Assembly (NCBI GenBank): GCA_026724425.1
Contig: JAIUCV010000002.1
Location: forward strand, 5,151,001 to 5,215,000
Direction of reading: 5' to 3'
DNA length: 64,000 nt
DNA from: Erythrophleum ivorense
Taxonomy: Eukaryota; Streptophyta; Magnoliopsida; Fabales; Fabaceae
The position numbers and the translations under genes were made by a program. This document shows positions 37,901-49,963 of this stretch, in pieces (the stretch's first letter is position 1; every line of letters starts with the position of its first letter). The notes under the pieces were generated by a model. The model was not told the origin of the DNA. It saw nothing but the letters and a program-made list of their open reading frames with translations, and did no database searches.

Positions 37901-40314
37901 CCACTGCATCTTCATTAACTACAACAGCAATGAAGGCATCCTCATGGCAACATTAAAATGAGACTATTCCTCCAGTAGAATATTATCAGATAGTTGTGTT
38001 TTTGGAGTGTTACCTGCAATGACCATACATGGACGGTTTTATCAAATGAGGAGCTAAACAGAAATTCCCCTGCAAAACCAAAGAAAAAAACCATTTAAAT
38101 ACAATATGCTCAATGGACTTACAAGATATGATACACTTCTTCATTGCACAATCACCACCAACCCTGACGGATCAGGCACCACTGAAGTGAAACTCTGGCC
38201 ATGGCATAGGTAAAGCAACCTTGATGCAGACACTGATAAAGAACTAAGCTTATAATATAGGTTGCAATGTTGCATTGTACCATACAGTACCAACTTGTAT
38301 AAGCACTTCAAAAGATTTCAAAACAATTTATGGAAGGCATAAGAAACTATGACTGAACCAATTCAGAAGCCTCAGGTTCATCTGGCAGTCCAATCCACAA
38401 CATATGTAAATTATTGGATGCCTTATCTATCAATTGGTTGAACGCCTTAAGCAGACTTCTACTTTCAATACCAAAACTAAAATATACCTTGTTCTGTTAT
38501 ATCCAAAGTTATAGTCTTAAGTTTCAGATCATCCAGGCATAATAAATAAACGAAATCAAGGAAGATAATTGATAGTGAAAGCAATGTATCACAGTTAAAT
38601 TAGGATTTATACCTCCAACAGCTAACCCAGTGATACAATCAAGATGGCCTCGCAGATCTTTAAGTTCAGTCATTCCCTTAGATAGGTCCTCAACAAAATC
38701 TTCATCAGATTTCTCCTCCCCATCTTGAACAAAATCTGGTAGATCACCATTTTCTTTGTCCTGCAACTCACATTCTCTCTGTGCTTTTGAGCATTCCTGG
38801 GGCAACTGACACAACTGCCCCAGAATCAAGCAGCAAAATCCGCTGTTTCTATTTATTGAGACCTCCAAGGTGCCTAGAACATCAAATTGAGGTTTAATTA
38901 GCATATCCCAAATGCATTTCCTTACACCTGCCACATCTGGGCGACTTCCTGGATCTATTTCCAAACATTTGCCAAGAGTCTGCCTCAACAACAAATATTC
39001 TGATCCCAATTTATCTTCCATCAAGGAACTAACTCTCTCCACCCAACAAATATAACTAGCTGAAAAGTCTAAGCCTTTCTTCTCTTCATTCATTTCCAAG
39101 GTATACCGAGGGAGTGCATTTCCAAAAAGAAGTTGCAGCAGTACACAACCCAATAACCATACGTCAGAGCTATACCCAATGGGGTATCTTGTGAGCCCAC
39201 TCTCTAGAGTAACAGTCTCCTTCTGCAATAACGCAAACAAACCCTCTGGGCTTATGGAAACCTCATTTTTGAAGACATACTCACAAATTGCTTCTTGTCT
39301 ATCTGTATTACTAGAGCCACTAGAAATTGCATCCATTAGAGCGGAACGAATCTTTCTTCCCTTCGCTAATGCTTCATTCAAATTAAAATAAATGCCACCA
39401 TGCTCATCAAAACAGAAGCAAGAAAGCCCAAAATAGCCGGCAACCAAACCTTCTGTGTGCAAAGCAGTCAAGGCTTCACAAATACTTATACCTCTCATTG
39501 CAAAACTAACAAATCCATCTCTATTCAAAGCATCTCCAGCGAGACCGACAAACCCATTCCTCAACTCACTAAACTTCTCAGCAAGACTACCATTGCGTCT
39601 CTCACACACTAAATATAGATGACCATCAACTAAGTCGCTCCACAAGCCATAAAATTTACATATCCTATTCTGTTTCACGGACACTTTGAGAAACAAAGCT
39701 AATTCTTCCCTCTGTGCCTCTTTCAAACCCTCCAAACATATCATAATTCGGGCTACATAACTAAACTTGAACTTAGAATGATTGACAGGCGGTAGAGAAA
39801 CAATCGGAGCAAGGCTCAGGCTCTGGTTTTCTTTTATGCAAACCCTACCTTTCAAAGAAGAAGTTGAACTGAATCGCCCCCGTAGAACAAGGCCAAAACC
39901 AGGGCCTTCGAGGCCAGGAGGTTCGGATTCAATCGAAACGACGTCGTGTGGAAGAATCCAATCCTTCCAGGCGGCAAACAACTCGTCCGACCAGAATCGA
40001 GTACAAAATTCAGGGTGATCATCACCATTCTTTGCGGACTGGCGCTTCGATTTCGGGGAGTCATCAGAAGAAGAAGATGGGTGATCGAGACAGAGTCTGA
40101 GGAGGTCGATGTTCTTGGGAAGGGCAGAGGGGCCTTGCTGGGTAGGGTACTTGACGAGTTGAGTACACGCAGGGCAGCGAATGGTGGTGGGGTATCGTTG
40201 TGGGAGTTCAATAAGGCAGGCTTCACAAATCGAGTGACCGCAGGCAAGTACCCTAGGAATTGTGCTCTCGTCGTTGTAAGTTTGGAGGCACACCGGGCAC
40301 TCCGGTAACTCCAT
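34949..40314 (-). CDS. RING finger / pseudokinase / WD40-repeat protein (neighbour of SECA2)
   Basis: Seven exons on the minus strand: 40314-38613, 38069-38014, 37359-37087, 36993-36757, 36636-36517, 36340-36212 and a 21-nt last exon 34969-34949 ending in TAG. Together they make 2538 nt, 845 residues. A C3HC4 RING (Cys6, 9, 25, His27, Cys30, 33, 47, 50) opens the protein and suggests E3 ubiquitin ligase activity. A protein-kinase-like domain follows (about 150-475) with SDVWLLGCVLLQLLFG and PGSRPDVAGVRKC. It has no HRD and no DFG, reading AGYFGLSC and YFNLNEA there, so it is a pseudokinase. WD40 repeats fill about 545-845 (LRGHLDCITGLAVGG, FSSSFDKTVHVWSLQ, YSGSWDGTIRLWSL). The small final exon completes a WD strand (IKVYHGNR). 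It resembles the Arabidopsis gene next to SECA2 (At1g21651, from memory). Substrates are unknown. Confidence 0.92.
35069..35468. repeat. Dispersed repeat, copy B
   Basis: A longer copy of the same repeat, direct orientation, with a poly-C run at about 35175, a poly-G run at 35340-35355 and the AAAC repeats. No long inverted ends or coding potential were seen, so its class is unclear; a non-autonomous element is likely. It sits in the last intron of the RING-WD40 gene. Confidence 0.75.
35813..36010. mobile_element. MITE-like element in the last intron of the RING-WD40 gene
   Basis: The left end gggcacaattggttgcaagg and the right end, read in reverse, ccagtttggtacacagg, form imperfect inverted ends with purine-rich continuations (ggaaaggaa). 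The centre is AT-rich. The style fits hAT-type MITEs. No target duplication was established. Confidence 0.45.
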
Positions 40315-40450
40315 TGGGACTAAGACTCTCCACCGTCGCCGAGACTCCGTTCTGAGCTATTGACGCCAGCGACGCTTTCTGAGCGGTTGTTGCGTGTGTT
40401 TGGAACGACGGGGAGGAGAATTGATTTTGATAAACTGAATTCACGTAAAC
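40315..40450 (-). promoter_or_regulatory. Probable 5'UTR and core promoter region of the RING-WD40 gene
   Basis: The sequence just upstream of the ATG is GC-richer than the surroundings and turns AT-rich above 40.45 kb, as expected for a 5'UTR. No clear TATA box was picked out. Confidence 0.4.
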
Positions 40451-41120
40451 ATGGTTTATTTGAATGTGATTTATATTTAAAAATTTTAATTAAAAAATAA
40501 TTTTGTTAATATATCTTTAATATAATTAAACTTATATTTATAAGAAATACGTATGAATTGCTTTAATTTAATATAATTTTTGAATATCTTAAAATTATTA
40601 AAATTATATTACAACATGATAAACACAGATTCAAATATATTATAAATGGATTTTTCTTGTCCAAATCAGGGTTTAAAATGAAATGTGAGTGGTTAAACGC
40701 AGAACCAAATATACACTTTGTCAAAACTTCAATCACAGTGAAACAGTTTGTTCCAAAAACGACGATGCTTAATCCTACTTAATTTTTGTTTTTGGCTAAA
40801 AAATAATATTTTAGTCTAAGTAAAAATTTATTTTATAATTTTTACAAATAAAATATTTTTAATTTGATTCTCTACAAATAATTATTTTTAAATTTATTTT
40901 CTCATAAATAAAATATTATTAATAATATTTTTTATTAATTTATTATTCATTTATTTATAAGAGATATTATTAAGAATGATTTTATTTATAAAAAATTAAA
41001 TTAAGAAGACAATTTTAAAAGATTAAATTGAAAAATATTTTATTTATAAAAAATTAACTTAAAAAATAATTTTATGAAAAAATAAATTAAAAAATACTTC
41101 ATTTGATAAGAACCAACAAG
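40451..41120. other. AT-rich spacer with foldback sequence
   Basis: Almost pure AT. The phrase acaaataaaatatttttaa near 40845 recurs inverted near 41030-41060, so a foldback element is likely between about 40810 and 41110. No gene is seen. Confidence 0.45.
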
Positions 41121-41212
41121 AAATTTTAGTTATTTTAATTTATTAACTTTATTTATTATTTTAAATTAATTCTTTAAATTTAAAGTATTTTAAAATAATT
41201 TTTTAAATTTCC
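41121..41212. repeat. Inverted repeat arm, left
   Basis: About 90 bases whose reverse complement reappears at 43047-43144 (shared taactttatttattattttaaat and attctttaaatttaaa, with small differences). Confidence 0.6.
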
Positions 41213-41491
41213 AATTCATATGATAGAAAATTTTTTTGTAAAATAAAATCCACTTTATTTGAGGTAAAGTCTACATGTCTTTATCCTTGTTATTTAACGA
41301 TGAAATAACAGATCCAATCAGCATTTATTTGAAGAAAAAATATATAACGATAAAACTGCAAAACGTAGCGTCCCACCGCCTCCCATTCTCCATCTATTTC
41401 TAGATCTGCTACTTCGACCGACCCAACCGTTTTTGAAGTGATATTTTGCTAGTTCGCTTTGATATTTGCCACACACTTGACATAAATATCC

Positions 41492-41938
41492 ATGTTTCGT
41501 TTCTTGGCCTCTGTCTTCCGATCTAAGACTTCTTCCACGATAGCATGGAAGTTATGCTGCATTCAAAGTCTTATTATTTCCAGGCATCATAATTGCTCAA
41601 CATAAGCTACGTACATATATAAGCTTCATCCTTATGGTTTTACTATAACCAAACTTATTTATGGTGATGACTGGTGTAGCTTCTACGCGAGTTTGGTTGG
41701 GGTGGGGCTTTTGGGTGTCTCCCTTGTCATATACAGAATTAGGCCTAACCTGAAACGAATTCTTGGCCTCACCATGGCGGAAGGTGAGTCTCCTGTAGCC
41801 ATAGATTACAAATCAATGATATCATGCGTATGATTATCTACAGTGCTTAAACTCATATGATTTCCGTTCTTTTGTAAAGGTGCTGCCTACGAATACCATA
41901 ATAGGATGACTAACACCAGAAAGAAAGCTATAGACTAA
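41492..41938 (+). pseudogene. Possible small membrane-protein gene or its relic
   Basis: From ATG 41492 a frame opens MFRFLASVFRSKTSSTIAW and runs to a TAA at 41603. The same frame then stays open to a good splice donor at 41783 (GAAG|GTGAGT). A matching acceptor at 41878-41879 leads in phase to a short exon 41880-41938 ending KKAID and TAA. The middle part has a hydrophobic stretch (ASLVGVGLLGVSLVIY) followed by a basic RIRPNLKR, like a one-pass membrane protein with a mitochondrion-like N terminus. I do not recognise the family. Either a short intron removes the single stop or this is a pseudogene. It lies between inverted repeats at 41121-41212 and 43047-43144. Confidence 0.35.
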
Positions 41939-43046
41939 ACTTCGATGGACATCTCTACTGGACCTCAATGAGTACCTTATTTGGATTTCATATAGTTTTC
42001 AATGTTGGTTATGTTCTGGCCCTAAGTTTCCTCAAGTGTAATTGCCTTCTGCTTTTTTTTTTCTTCCTTTTTTTGGCGGCGTAAAGCTAGCAAATTGTGA
42101 ATACATGAACACATTAATCTGATGCTATGTACGAAGGGTAAAATTGCACAACATTGGGAGATAAATTTAGCCACTGGATCATCTCGTGCTATTATCTCGA
42201 GTAAGAAGTTTGTTGAAATTCAAAAAAGTAAGTGTCAGAAAAATAAATATATATAAATCAAGCCTTAACTATGTATGAAAGGCCGTAAGAAGATGTTGAA
42301 CCAAAGTATTAATTGGAGCTGAAATTTACGATGAGCTACACATTAGCTGAAGACTAGAAGTGGGACTATGAGAGGCGCAATTTTCTTTAAGTTCAAGCAC
42401 TCTATTTTGGGTTATTTGCGGTCCAATAGGAAGCTTTCTTTTGTGTTAAGCTTTTATTATTTTACTACATTTTAATTCCTATAAAAAAGAGCATTATAAT
42501 CGTGCCTATGTTGTTGAATGGTTTTTTTTTTTTTTTTGAGTAATTGATTGAGTTAATTCTTTTCCTCTTCTCTTTTTCTCTCCGTGCATGTGTGTGTGAG
42601 TGTATTATGACATATTGATAATAGTAAGGAATCTGGCAACAGTAATGATGTGCGGAGTGTGTCTGAGAGTTCTCATTCCAAAGCTGTGGTCAAACATAAT
42701 GAAGATTAGATTATTTTGTAGACGAACTTTTCAAAGAGGCTTTGCTTGAGATCTTGCTTCAAGCATAGATCTCTTCAGGGCTAAGATTTATTTCCCCATA
42801 GAGAGAAGACAAAAGGGCTAGCCACTGAAGGACAACAGAGTAGCCACTGAAAGGGGATCTTGGACCGACACCAGAATCAACAGGAGTCACATATCTTGGC
42901 TGTGCCAAAGAGTAATTTTGATTTATTTCAATATTTTTATTCTATTCAGAGAAGTATTAACTGCATCTACCACTTCATTATTAAGTAATAAGAATAAAAA
43001 CACGTCCATATCAACTAAAGTTCGTTAAAAAAAAAGATTTTTATGA

Positions 43047-43144
43047 AAGATTAAAAATTTAAAGAATTAATTTAAAATGTTTTAAATTTAAAGAATCTAT
43101 TTAAAACAATAAATAAAGTTTAGAGATTAAAAAATTATTTTAAC
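43047..43144. repeat. Inverted repeat arm, right
   Basis: Partner of 41121-41212. The two arms enclose about 1.8 kb that includes the small gene candidate and a possible C-terminal-like open stretch at about 42630-42710. Confidence 0.6.
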
Positions 43145-43859
43145 TTTTTTTTGGGGGGTTACTTAATTGATTTTTCTTTTTCGTCAAAAAACTACTTATT
43201 TGATAGGATATTTATGATAATGCAATCATTTTAATTTGAATATATATATATATATATATTAAACTGGCACGTGAGATTTAGAAATTTTCTTGGGAGCTTC
43301 CAAAAAGAAAAAAGAAAACACATGTCTCACAACAGAAAAAATATATATATGCATGTACAATATATAAACAGTATTTGAATAGTATATGAACACTGCAACA
43401 CTAATGTCAAGCTATAAAGAGTATGAGTAAACAATACAAAATAAGCTGTAACAATCCACGACTTTTATATGTTTAAGATGATTGATGGGATGTTATGTAA
43501 CTAACTGCTCAGATTTTGATAAATTATCAAGCAGTATAGTTGAAGTTCTCCCACACAGCAGCTTCGGATAAGTGGCCCTTAATTTTATATACTGAACCCC
43601 AACTTTATAAGAGGAAAATATCATTCAAATTTAAAATAATGACTAAAAAATCCTCTTGTTCAATTCACTAAATAATAGAACGTTAATGTTTCAATATTTC
43701 ATTAATTGGTTTTCATCTAGAAAACTTCAAGACATTGACATTAACATAAACAGAAACTAAACCAAAAGATATTTCATTAATAGATTGACCACATCAAATT
43801 TCCAGAATTAAAATGAATATGATTCCGTCACATTCTTTTGGAGGCAAAAGCTGGCTATA

Positions 43860-44040
43860 GTATGCGTTTGGGAACACATTCATGTACCCGCGTTTCGGTC
43901 CAAACTAAGGTTTGCACAGGAAAAGCTCAATTGCTGCATATTTGGATCCACATTTTATCTGTCGCATCGTCACTCTGGGAAGTATGAAAATCACATTGGC
44001 TTAAAGCATTTTACACCTATTTTTTGCCAACGCAAACACA
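43860..44040. mobile_element. MITE-like element
   Basis: Starts tatgcgtttgggaacac and ends gccaacgcaaacacat; the ends are imperfect inverted repeats containing GCGTTTGG / CCAACGC. It is about 180 bases with no coding capacity. Target duplication is not certain. Confidence 0.4.
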
Positions 44041-47000
44041 TTGCATTAAAACTAATTAATTACTCCAATGGTCAATTGTCCTTTATACCCAAACCAGTCT
44101 GAAGATACAACAAACCTGACCTTGTTGCTTCTTTGTTTCACTCTGTTTCAGTAATCTTCTATCTTCTTCCGCTACTCTGGTGAGTTGAAGAGAGTATTGG
44201 AATTTAGCTTGGGGTCTGTTTTGCTGTTTAGGCCGAACATTATTAATGCAAGATCCTAGCAGCCAATTCCAACTCTTTGGTTATTGACTAGCAGAGAACA
44301 ACTTTGATTCTCAAGATCCCATATTGGCTTCGTTTCTTCTAGTCCGTCTCTCTCGTTCTCTCTCTCTATTTCGGACCTGTCTTCCTTTCCTCCTTCTTTT
44401 ATTTTTCTCTCTCTACTTCCACAGATCTCCCTCAAAACTCAAATCTTCTATTCGTCCTTGGAACCCTATAACTTTGCTTGTTATCACTCCTTAGCACAAT
44501 CTTCACTTCCTCTCGCTATCGCTCTTTCTTTCTCCCCTCACCCTGATTCAACGCCCTATGGAATCCTGTTACCCGTAGCTCACCCGATAGCAAGTAGCCC
44601 TGCCCTATAACTGTCGTTAAAAGGCTTTGCACCTGACCAGAAAATCTCACGAGCGCTTCATGCATGTTCCAAATTGTGGCTACGACTTTATCTCATGGCA
44701 CCTATTAATTCAGCATGCACGTTTTGAGCTATCGTATTAATTCAGCTAGTTTCTTAATACTGCGTGTAGATGCATATGCACTACTTAAAATTAAATAAGG
44801 TCTCATTTGTTGAGTAATAATTATGTTTGTTGATAAATCATCATCGTTTATTCTAAATTGATTGTTTTAAAATTTTAGTCATTTGTGCTCCTTGTGTCAG
44901 TTATGAGAAATGTGAACTTCTTAAATTGATTTTTTTATGATCTATTTTATTTTATTTTATCTAAATATTTAATTTGTGTGGTAAGTGAGATAGTGGATTA
45001 GGAAAAGGGCACATTATTAACATTTTGATTCCCAAACAATCTCTATAAGAATTAATTATTATATTTCTATTTTCTTCTATTATTTTACGTGTGTATGTAA
45101 GCATTTGAGAGGGAGAAATCTTGAATAATCCCTATAACTATGCAGGAGTGATCTTCATTTGAAATTTTGCATCAATGTTTCTCTATTTGTCTAATTTGAT
45201 ATATAAAATTTTTATGATTTCTAGGACTCATTTGGTTGGTCAAATTTATTAATTTTTAAGTAATGGTTAGAAGGTCTTGTTTCTGTCAACTTTTAGGTTA
45301 AGAGTAAACTTTGATGAATTTTCTGTATCAATATAGATGTGATCTAGTTATAAAAGTTTTATATATTATTACTGTATATGTTTACTATGTCCATAAAAAT
45401 TTTGTTAATTTTTGAATTCATTTGACATGGTAAATATAGACATTTTGTTAGGTTGTTCAATTTTGCTGTTTTCAGATTTAAATATTTAATTTTATTGAAT
45501 TTTCTATACTATTTGGTGGGGAGTTTAATTCTAATATTTGGCATGGTTGTTCATTTGTATGTCTTCAATGTTGAGAAAAATTGCCTTGAGGTTTTGTACA
45601 CATTTGCTATAAATTTTTGTTCATACATTATACATAGTCAAACAATATTTCAAAATTGCCCAACTCAATTTTCCTAACTTCGTAGACATATATGAAGGCA
45701 TGGATTTGATGTATGATTTAACTCTTCAAAATTGACGATAGTATTATGCTTTATTAAATGCATATTTATTTAATTTTTCATTTTTTATGAAGATGTTTGT
45801 GAATTGCACACACTTTATCTTCAGTATGCCCAATATCTGTATGATAAAACTAAAGTAATTCCAATTGCAGCAGGCTAACTTACATGCAGATTGAATATTT
45901 TTCAAGATTTTGATGCTAACTTCATAATATTGATTGCTTATTTGAATTTTTTTTTGGTGATTTGGGTAGGTTGTTGTATAACTACAATATTTATTTTTAA
46001 TTTATATTTTAATTCTAATATCAATAGAAATAAAAAGATATATTATGTTATATTATTCATTAAATGCTATTTTAAAAAAAATAATATTATAGTCATAAAT
46101 CAAATAAAATATATGACTATCCTTTCTGATAATTTTACACTTAAAAATAATTCTAATATATAATATCTAAACAAAATCAATTCTACTAGAATCACTTTTC
46201 ATCTAAACTTTATAAACATAAATTATGTTTATGTAAATTCACTTTTACAAAAAATCAATTCTACAAAATCAAGGTTTAAAAAATCAATTTTACTCACCAT
46301 GAATCCAAACACACACATACATACTGAAGTCTTTAAAATTCCAATACAATTTCCTTTAAAAAATGGTAATGTATGTGTCTTTCATCTCCATTGACACACG
46401 TTGTGAACCTTGCCTTAAATTTGCTAGATGCCCTCTCCAGGCCACCTTAAAGCATCCAATTAAAAAAGTGGCAACGTGTGTCGTTGGGGATAATAAGCAC
46501 GCACTAAAATTTTAAAGATTTTAAATGAGACTGTTGTCTCATCAACTTGAAATTGGTACCTGCACGTATATTTTTGAAAAGTATTTTAAAAATAATAAAA
46601 AAGTGATATATCCTTTAAAAAAAAATCCTTCTACCTGCCTACTTGCGATACTTGTTGATTTTTATATGAATAAAATGTTACACAAAACCTTATATTTTTG
46701 TGAAGGTTGTTGGGTCTGGCACACCACAAAAATCAAACATAAATGTGAATTTTTATATCTAAAAAGGTTGGTCAAACATTGCTGCAAAAACAAATCAAAC
46801 GGTTAGGTTGCGACTTTAAACAACTAATGAATGTGTTTACAATGTCAAGCAACTACTAGGAAGCAAATGAAAAGATAGATAAAAGAGCATTTCTCTTTAT
46901 GGGTTTAAACTAATCGCGAAAATATAATTCGAGCTATGCTCAAAGATAGAAGTAAATTCTGCTGTTTGAGTTTGACTGCATATATATAGAACCTTATACA

Positions 47001-47162
47001 AATATCTTTTTTCTGTTCTCCCACGTTATCATATTCCATGTATACAAAAAAATTATGACAGTTATCGCACGCCTTTGCAACTTAATTTGAACGTTGAAAT
47101 CGCAAGTGGGAGGCTTGAATATCGACCCATATATACTAATTCTGATCCAATCTGTATTGTGC

Positions 47163-49034
47163 TCACACTTGAATAGATGATGAACTAGACGGTGTAGATC
47201 TTGCACTTCTTGGAAAACCATACAAAAGAGAAGATTGAAAGGACTCGTGACCAAGAGGTATTGGCCTGTCTGGTAAATTGGGAATGTCAATGTCACCTTC
47301 CAACATCTTGAGGGCCTCAGAAATAGTAGGCCTCAAAGCCACCATCACATGAGCGCAAAGAATCCCAACAAGAACAAACCTCTCCATTATCCTTTTTGGC
47401 CCTCCTTCTCTTATTGACTCATCCAATATTTCCTCTATCTTCCCTGATTTTGCAAGCGTCCAAGCCCAGTCTGTGATCAAAAGAACCGATGAGTTTGAAG
47501 TGTCAAGCACTTTTCTTCCGCTCATGATTTCAAGAATCACAATGCCAAAGCTATAAACATCACTTTTCTCGGTTAGCTGCCCGTAAAGAGCATACTCTGG
47601 TGCTAAATAACCGTATGTGCCAGCAACCCTTGTGGTGAGATGAGACTGCCCTTCATTGCCTTGCTTGGCTAATCCAAAATCTGCTACTTTAGCTTTCATT
47701 GTGGAGTCTAGAAGTATGTTCGTGGCCTTTATGTCACGGTGATAAATTGGGGGTTTGATTTCGTAATGCAAATAAGCAAGCCCTTTAGCCACATCGACAA
47801 TTATGTTCTTTCTCTGGGGCCATGTTAGCTTGTTAGCCCCAGAAAGAGATAATTGGTAACTCAGGCTGCCATTTGGCATATAATCATAAACCAAAAACCT
47901 CCTTTTACCTTTCGAGTTATCACTTGTAACACAACAACCTCGAAGAGCAACAAGATTCCTGTGCTTTATTTTGCTTATGATCTCCACTTCATAGCAAAAC
48001 TCTTCATCCCCTTTGGTTTCCAAATCAAATATCTCTTTAACTGCAACCAAAGCGCCATCTTGAAGAGTCCCTTTGTAGACAACCCCATCAGATCCTTGAC
48101 CAATCAGATTCCTCCGCGAAAATTTATCAGTGGCTTTTTCAAGCTCTGACAAATGAAACCATTTCGCACCAGTGTAAGGCAAAACGCTGGCCCTCACACT
48201 GCTCACAACTTCTCTGTGATAAATATTTTCCCTCCTTCTCTTACCCCACTTCCTATACAAAACAATCAGAACAAAAGCAAGAAGAACACCAATAACAGCA
48301 CCCAATAACCCAAAACTTAGCTTCAGAGTGCGTTCTCCGTCAGACGAGCCTTTTGTTTCAGCACTAGATAAAGGCATGCCTAGTATGCAACTAGCGGTTC
48401 TAACATCTTTAGGCCCAAACTGGTTAACAATAGCAGCAGCATATAAGATTGTGAAGTAAAAACATTCAGTGGCGTTTGGGTCAATAGCAGTCAATTGAGA
48501 AGTGACCTTCATGCCAGCATCAAGGCAAATACCACACCGAGTTAGCCCCGTGAGATCACCATCACAAGATGTATCTAAAGGGGTCATCATGCCTACCTTT
48601 GAATTATAATCTTGGACGGTTTTAATTCCTGCACAGTGTGAGGAATTGGTAACGAACCGGGTGGAGTTATGAAAGCAAGAAGCGACCAAACGGGGGTTGA
48701 CTGATAAAGCTGCAAGCTTGGTCCCGAAATCGGAGAGGCAAGAAGAGGAAGATTTTGCATCGGGAAGTTCGAATATGGAGGTGTCTTTGAGGTGTTGAGC
48801 AAGTCCCATGCCGAAGACGCTGAGGAGGGTTTGGCAGCAGTGTTGGGTTCCATTATTTGGGTCAACTCCAAGGCAAGTTGAAGTGTCCCAGGGGAAGGTT
48901 AGGACGTAGGTGAGATCGAAGGGGCATGAAGAAGAAGAAGAAGATGAAGAAGGAGGAGGAGGAGGTGAAACAGCAAGGGAGATGGTGAAGACGAGGGAGA
49001 TGAGGAGGGGAAGGAGGATGAATGGCTTAGCCAT
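47163..49034 (-). CDS. SPARK-domain receptor-like protein kinase (At1g11050-like), intronless
   Basis: A single open frame of 623 residues. A signal peptide (about 1-22) is followed by a Pro/Ser run (24-36). A Cys-rich extracellular region (about 37-225) has the SPARK-type pattern CPFDLTYVLTFPWDTSTC and CGICLDAG. One transmembrane helix (about 239-260) is followed by basic residues. The Ser/Thr kinase domain has the loop GQGSDGVV (312-319), VAVK Lys333, HRD 432-434, DFG 452-454 and APE 478-480, so all key catalytic residues are present. HRD has Arg, the RD type. The family (Arabidopsis At1g11050, by memory) is plasma-membrane kinases of unknown ligand. The C-terminal tail is Ser-rich. The ATG at 49034 is the first in frame and gives a good signal peptide. 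Confidence 0.93.
   Translation of the reverse strand: MAKPFILLPLLISLVFTISLAVSPPPPPSSSSSSSSCPFDLTYVLTFPWDTSTCLGVDPNNGTQHCCQTLLSVFGMGLAQHLKDTSIFELPDAKSSSSCLSDFGTKLAALSVNPRLVASCFHNSTRFVTNSSHCAGIKTVQDYNSKVGMMTPLDTSCDGDLTGLTRCGICLDAGMKVTSQLTAIDPNATECFYFTILYAAAIVNQFGPKDVRTASCILGMPLSSAETKGSSDGERTLKLSFGLLGAVIGVLLAFVLIVLYRKWGKRRRENIYHREVVSSVRASVLPYTGAKWFHLSELEKATDKFSRRNLIGQGSDGVVYKGTLQDGALVAVKEIFDLETKGDEEFCYEVEIISKIKHRNLVALRGCCVTSDNSKGKRRFLVYDYMPNGSLSYQLSLSGANKLTWPQRKNIIVDVAKGLAYLHYEIKPPIYHRDIKATNILLDSTMKAKVADFGLAKQGNEGQSHLTTRVAGTYGYLAPEYALYGQLTEKSDVYSFGIVILEIMSGRKVLDTSNSSVLLITDWAWTLAKSGKIEEILDESIREGGPKRIMERFVLVGILCAHVMVALRPTISEALKMLEGDIDIPNLPDRPIPLGHESFQSSLLYGFPRSARSTPSSSSSIQV
48928..48966. repeat. 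(GAA/GAG)n coding microsatellite
   Basis: Triplet run inside the receptor kinase gene, encoding the Pro/Ser stretch just after the signal peptide. Length changes here would stay in frame. Confidence 0.8.
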
Positions 49035-49963
49035 AGTTGGCGGGGTAGAGGCTGAAAGAGAAATGGTCGTGTTGGGACAACTAGACCTTCATATGTACCC
49101 ATCTCTTCAGTCAACCGCAGCATGCTATGGTCAAGAGGCACGTTTTTTGAACAGAAGCATAAAGAAATAGAAGAAATATTATGGTCTCGAGGCAGCATCC
49201 GCAGCTTGCGTAATCTTCCGTAAAGGCCTGCTTGGGGACCAGAGTCAATCCACATTTCCAAGTATTCACAGTTATCTTGTTTAACCCCTGATTTTTGTTT
49301 CGTCTAATCTTCTCACGGTTTCATAGTTTGAACCCATTTGTTCTCTAAAAGTATTCAAAACGTGGATATAACTTGAAAGTAATCTTTTCCTGGTAGAATA
49401 CAAAGTAATATTTAACTTTGGTTGGTCAGGAAATAATTTTAATGGATTTAAAAAATATTTTGAAAATAATAAATTCACATAATTATTTAGACTATACAAA
49501 TTTGAGGTTTTTCTATTTGTCAATGCAATATAAACTATTTATTAAATAGTCAACTTGTGTGTTTTTTTGGGTCAAAAGTTAACTTATTTGTGTAATGAAA
49601 AAACAGTAGTTGGTCGAATTACGCAAGCTATTATGATGGAGAATAGATGACAATTTGGTTAAAGACATTAAGACATGAAAAATATAACTGTATTTCTATC
49701 AAACATGTAATTTACTGTCTTTTTAATTTTTTTTTTTTGGGGTTTGATCTCACCCGTACTCTTTGTGAAGATAAGAGATGAATTTAGTTAAAACAAAACT
49801 TACAAAAAAAATTTAAAAAAAGGCAAAGTTAACAAAGTCTGAGGTTTAGATCCCCATCCCAGCCCCATCAGTCATTTACCAAACTTCCATTCGCAAGGGA
49901 AATCATTATTGCATTCACCTTCCAAACGATTCATTTCATCATCAAACACGTGCAAAGAATATT

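Larger units (their letters stand above)
41939..47100. other. Spacer without a convincing gene
   Basis: AT-rich, with short random frames. A pyrimidine-rich block at 44140-44560 could be a promoter or 5'UTR, but no coding exon follows that I can support. A MITE-like element lies at about 43860-44040. The stretch near 46150-46310 resembles the ends of AT-rich MITEs (aatcaattctac repeated, then tgaatccaaacacac). Confidence 0.5.

Noticed and set aside
39782..40308. Plus-strand frames of 78-131 codons over 39.8-40.3 kb
   Set aside because: Shadows of the first exon of the RING-pseudokinase-WD40 gene.
45453..46163. Plus-strand frames of 74 and 90 codons
   Set aside because: Phe/Ile/Asn-rich products of AT-rich DNA with no motif.
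48899..49261. Minus-strand frame of 120 codons overlapping the receptor kinase start
   Set aside because: Different frame over the Ser/Pro-coding triplet run; shadow.
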